Positions 6,161-6,300 of a DNA stretch of 6,300 nt are shown piece by piece. The notes beneath the pieces were generated by a model. That model was not told the origin of the DNA and made no database searches. It saw only the letters and a program-made list of their open reading frames with translations. The stretch comes from Clostridiaceae bacterium. GTDB taxonomy: Bacteria > Bacillota > Clostridia > DSM-8532. Every line of letters starts with the position of its first letter. Within the stretch, counting starts at the first letter, position 1. The stretch is taken from positions 1 through 6,300 of the forward strand of contig JANYKF010000307.1 in NCBI GenBank assembly GCA_025361665.1. The letters are read 5' to 3'. A program made the position numbers and the translations under genes.

Positions 6161-6300
6161 TTATGGTGTCACCCGAGTGATATCTCTTGGATATAGGGAT
6201 GTCTGGCGTATATTCGGCAAATCAAGCAGTTTCATGGTCAACCGTTCCAAGCTCGTCCCAAATCCACCATGAGGCGGCATGCCGTATTTGTGGATTTGCA
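6161..6300 (-). CDS. aspS: Aspartyl-tRNA synthetase, archaeal/eukaryal type, C-terminal end (partial)
   Basis: Only the last 45 codons and the TAA are in the window; the gene continues past the right edge. The visible residues read KYGMPPHGGFG, then LERLTMKLLDLPNIRQTSLY, and end PRDITRVTP. This is the class II motif 3 region and the characteristic PRD-x-x-R-x-TP ending of the archaeal/eukaryal AspRS group. In bacteria these enzymes are often non-discriminating, charging tRNA-Asp and tRNA-Asn with aspartate for later amidation by GatCAB; that is family knowledge, not visible here. Motif 3 normally has a G-x-G-x-G-x-E/D-R pattern. Here it reads GFGTSLER, with serine in place of the third glycine, while the ATP-contacting arginine is kept. 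The gene converges on the ABC exporter gene with 71 bases between the stops and no clear terminator hairpin. Confidence 0.85.
   Translation of the reverse strand, partial: QIHKYGMPPHGGFGTSLERLTMKLLDLPNIRQTSLYPRDITRVTP

Overview
The window looks like chromosomal DNA of a bacterium with moderately high GC. Strong GGAGG-type ribosome binding sites and sigma70-type promoters are easy to find. The mix of carbohydrate genes, a purine salvage pair and an archaeal-type aspartyl-tRNA synthetase suits a Bacillota (Clostridia-like) or Spirochaetota lineage. This placement is inference; no marker here fixes the phylum.

Left part (1-1500), minus strand. Positions 125-451 hold a truncated remnant of an MGH1/GH63-like (alpha/alpha)6 glycoside hydrolase. 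Upstream of it lies an intact cytoplasmic five-bladed beta-propeller protein of the GH43/GH32/GH130-like type (498-1406). Its real start is most likely 1406, set by an AGGAGG site, and a well-spaced promoter lies just upstream. Positions 1-124 contain no recognisable gene, only a short GC-rich hairpin.

Divergent control region (1407-1647). Two good promoters point away from each other, and a 26-bp near-perfect inverted repeat lies between them. It is a likely operator shared by the glycosidase-like gene and the plus-strand operon.

Plus-strand operon (1648-6089). Five genes run in the same direction with gaps of 41, 122, 67 and 57 bases: a xylose-isomerase-like TIM-barrel sugar epimerase/isomerase, a VOC (glyoxalase-fold) metalloprotein, purine nucleoside phosphorylase (deoD), adenine phosphoribosyltransferase (apt), and a full-length ABC exporter half-transporter. 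DeoD and Apt together form a short salvage route from (deoxy)adenosine to adenine to AMP. The first two genes look like small-molecule or sugar metabolism, and their substrates cannot be read from sequence. The deoD-apt junction carries an unusual degenerate tandem duplication of the deoD stop region.

Right edge (6161-6300), minus strand. The C-terminal 45 residues of an archaeal/eukaryal-type (probably non-discriminating) aspartyl-tRNA synthetase converge on the ABC gene. No convincing terminator is visible in the 71-base gap.

I see no CRISPR array, tRNA, rRNA, insertion sequence or phage gene. Overall this is a fairly ordinary metabolic region. Its most interesting points are the shared palindromic operator, the repeated deoD stop region, the hydrolase remnant, and the unusual motif 3 in the synthetase.
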